The position numbers and the translations under genes were made by a program. Below the pieces are notes generated by a model. It worked only from the letters and a program-made list of their open reading frames with translations, did no database searches and was not told the DNA's origin. Positions 6,700-7,732 of a DNA stretch of 7,732 nucleotides are shown here, piece after piece. Source of the DNA: Hyphomonadaceae bacterium UBA1849 (GTDB lineage Bacteria; Pseudomonadota; Alphaproteobacteria; Caulobacterales; Hyphomonadaceae); the NCBI GenBank assembly GCA_002338565.1, contig DDIN01000006.1, positions 267,881-275,612 of the forward strand. The letters are read 5' to 3'. How positions within the stretch are numbered: position 1 is the stretch's first letter; the number at the start of each line of letters is the position of its first letter.

Positions 6700-6722
6700 A
6701 ACTTAAAGCCGTTTCCATGTTA

Positions 6723-6759
6723 AAGGGCCTGCCATCACCGGCGGGCCCTTCTTATTTTT
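6723..6759 (+). terminator. Rho-independent terminator after the M28 peptidase gene
   Basis: AAGGGCCTGCC (6723-6733) pairs along its full 11 bases, with one G-U, with GGCGGGCCCTT (6740-6750). The loop is ATCACC. A T-rich run, CTTATTTTT, follows (6751-6759). It begins 24 bases after the peptidase stop codon. On the minus strand no T-run follows the stem, so it acts in the plus direction. Confidence 0.92.
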
Positions 6760-6778
6760 CAAAAGGCAGACGAACACC

Positions 6779-7579
6779 ATGCTGAGCTATCAACACGTAT
6801 ATCACGCCGGAAACCGCGCTGACGTTCTCAAGCATGCTATTCTGAGCGCCGTTCTGGCCGGTCTCGCCAAACAGAAAAAGCCAGTCTTCTATGTCGAGAC
6901 GCACGCCGCACGCGGCATGTATGATCTGAACTCGAAAGAAGCCCAGAAAGGCGCCGAGTTTCCGGACGGTATCGGCCAACTGATCGACGTCAAAAACCTG
7001 CCCGCCTCCATGCGCCCCTATCTGGATGAAGTGAAACGCCTGAACCCTGAAGGCGGCCTGAAGAACTATCCGGGCTCTCCTGCCCTTGCCACGCACTTCC
7101 TGCGCAAGGATGACCGCATGGCCTTCTTCGAACTCCACCCGACAGAATACACTGCGCTGACGAAAAACATCGGCAATGATCCACGTGCGCAGATTCGTAA
7201 AGCGGACGGCTATCGCGGCGCGCTTTCGCTCGCCCCGCGCTCGAAAGAGCAAATGGTTGTTCTGATCGACCCGAGCTATGAAACGCTCGGCGACCTCGAA
7301 GCCCTGATCGAGTGGACGCCTAAAGCCCTGCGTCGTTGGCCGAATGCCATCATCATCATCTGGCTTCCGCTCTTCAAAGACGGGCGCGAGGATGAATTCG
7401 GTGCTTACCTGGCAGAACTGGAAGAAGGCGGCATCGCCGGTGCACGCTGGCCGGATGATCCGGACTCCAATTCCGCGCTCGCTGGCACAGCGATGATTTC
7501 CTATCGCATTCCTCAGAACCTGATCGAAACGTCTGCTGAAATAGCGGCGGTCTGCGAGACTTTGTGGGCGCAGGAATAG
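6779..7579 (+). CDS. rlmJ: 23S rRNA (adenine(2030)-N(6))-methyltransferase RlmJ
   Basis: A 266-residue cytoplasmic enzyme that methylates N6 of A2030 in 23S rRNA (E. coli numbering) with SAM. It begins MLSYQHVYHAGNRADVLKH, very like E. coli RlmJ (MLSYRHSFHAGNHADVLKH). Further family blocks are YVETHAARGMYDL (38-50), NYPGSPALA (96-104), FFELHPTEY (116-124), KADGYR (141-146) and VLIDPSYE (161-168). Asp164 matches the catalytic Asp164 of the E. coli protein, but the motif is DPSY rather than DPPY, and the SAM loop reads THAARG where E. coli has THAGAG. The C-terminal block DDPDSNSALAGTAMISYRIPQ (226-246) fits the family. It is slightly shorter than the 280-residue E. coli protein. A modest AAGG site (6763-6766) lies 12 bases before the ATG. 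It follows the terminator by only 19 bases. Confidence 0.95.
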   Translation: MLSYQHVYHAGNRADVLKHAILSAVLAGLAKQKKPVFYVETHAARGMYDLNSKEAQKGAEFPDGIGQLIDVKNLPASMRPYLDEVKRLNPEGGLKNYPGSPALATHFLRKDDRMAFFELHPTEYTALTKNIGNDPRAQIRKADGYRGALSLAPRSKEQMVVLIDPSYETLGDLEALIEWTPKALRRWPNAIIIIWLPLFKDGREDEFGAYLAELEEGGIAGARWPDDPDSNSALAGTAMISYRIPQNLIETSAEIAAVCETLWAQE

Positions 7580-7615
7580 AGAGAAACCGCCTGCAAAACA
7601 TACGCTTTCCTGCGC
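7568..7615 (+). repeat. Inverted repeat spanning the rlmJ stop codon
   Basis: GCGCAGGAA (7568-7576) and TTCCTGCGC (7607-7615) are perfect 9-base inverted copies separated by 30 bases. A near copy of the first arm, GCGCAG-AA, recurs at 7639-7646, so the middle arm could pair with either. There is no T-run after the stem, so it is not a standard terminator. It may be a 3'-end stabiliser or chance. Confidence 0.4.
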
Positions 7616-7651
7616 GACCAAAAAAAATGTCAAATTCAGCGCAGAAGGTGA

Positions 7652-7680
7652 TGGACAGCACGCCAACAGCCAATTATACA
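7652..7680 (+). promoter_or_regulatory. Probable promoter of the tRNA gene
   Basis: TGGACA (7652-7657) has one mismatch from TTGACA. Exactly 17 bases on is TATACA (7675-7680), which keeps TATA of the -10 box. Transcription would start near 7687, about 24 bases before the tRNA. The bases after the -10 (GCCCTC) are GC-rich like the discriminator of stable-RNA promoters under stringent control. An A-run (7620-7627) lies farther upstream. Confidence 0.55.
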
Positions 7681-7710
7681 GCCCTCTCGCTTTACTAGCG
7701 TACCCCAGAT

Positions 7711-7732
7711 GCCCGGGTAGCTCAGGGGTAGA
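7711..7732 (+). tRNA. tRNA gene, 5' part only, probably tRNA-Phe
   Basis: The last 22 bases match the start of a tRNA: acceptor strand GCCCGGG (7711-7717), TA linker, D-stem GCTC (7720-7723) and D-loop AGGGGTAGA (7724-7732) with the conserved GG and TA. The window ends before the anticodon. The 5' sequence resembles bacterial tRNA-Phe (E. coli GCCCGGATAGCTCAG), so Phe is my best guess, but the isotype cannot be read here. Confidence 0.85.

Noticed and set aside
6752..7666. A 304-codon open frame on the minus strand that covers all of rlmJ
   Set aside because: It is longer than rlmJ but is the antisense shadow of a clearly conserved gene. Its translation resembles no family I know, and it runs through the terminator stem region.
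1..7732. Mobile element, CRISPR array, defence system or biosynthetic cluster
   Set aside because: No transposase, integrase, phage or repeat-spacer pattern is visible, and every gene has a housekeeping or general metabolic family match except the methyltransferase-like protein.

Overview
The window looks like ordinary chromosomal DNA from a moderately GC-rich Gram-negative bacterium, most likely an alphaproteobacterium. A Hyphomonadaceae/Caulobacter-like lineage is my guess, from protein style and codon use only. Two genes encode lipoproteins with clean lipoboxes, which implies a cell with an outer membrane. I see no insertion sequence, phage gene, CRISPR array, integrase or toxin-antitoxin pair, and no cluster that looks like a new defence or biosynthetic system.

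Layout: two divergent blocks meet in a 56-base gap at 3013-3068. The left block is on the minus strand. Read in its direction of transcription it holds an Fe-S type uracil-DNA glycosylase family protein (3012 to 2398), an alpha/beta-hydrolase lipoprotein whose 5' end overlaps the glycosylase gene (2458 to 1415), a divergent SAM-methyltransferase-like protein (1337 to 390), and the first 100 codons of a leucine-dehydrogenase-type amino acid dehydrogenase (302 to 1, cut by the window edge). The right block is on the plus strand: a pirin-family cupin protein (3069-3965), a spermidine synthase-like aminopropyltransferase (4027-4872), an M28 metallopeptidase lipoprotein with a PA-like insert (4942-6699), a strong intrinsic terminator (6723-6759), the 23S rRNA adenine methyltransferase RlmJ (6779-7579), and the first 22 bases of a tRNA gene, probably tRNA-Phe (7711 onward).

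The genes are mainly housekeeping or general metabolism: DNA repair, amino acid catabolism, polyamine synthesis, envelope hydrolysis and ribosome modification. They do not form one pathway. The only tight physical coupling is glycosylase to hydrolase, where the reading frames overlap by at least 61 bases.

Points worth a second look: the glycosylase/hydrolase overlap and a possible internal start that would give a signal-less hydrolase; altered SAM-binding and catalytic motifs in RlmJ (DPSY instead of DPPY); a methyltransferase-like protein without the glycine-rich SAM loop; an enlarged loop after the catalytic DSTD of the aminopropyltransferase; and several inverted repeats in the gaps. Several ORF starts were moved to internal ATGs because the longer versions start at TTG, lack a ribosome binding site or run into the neighbouring gene.
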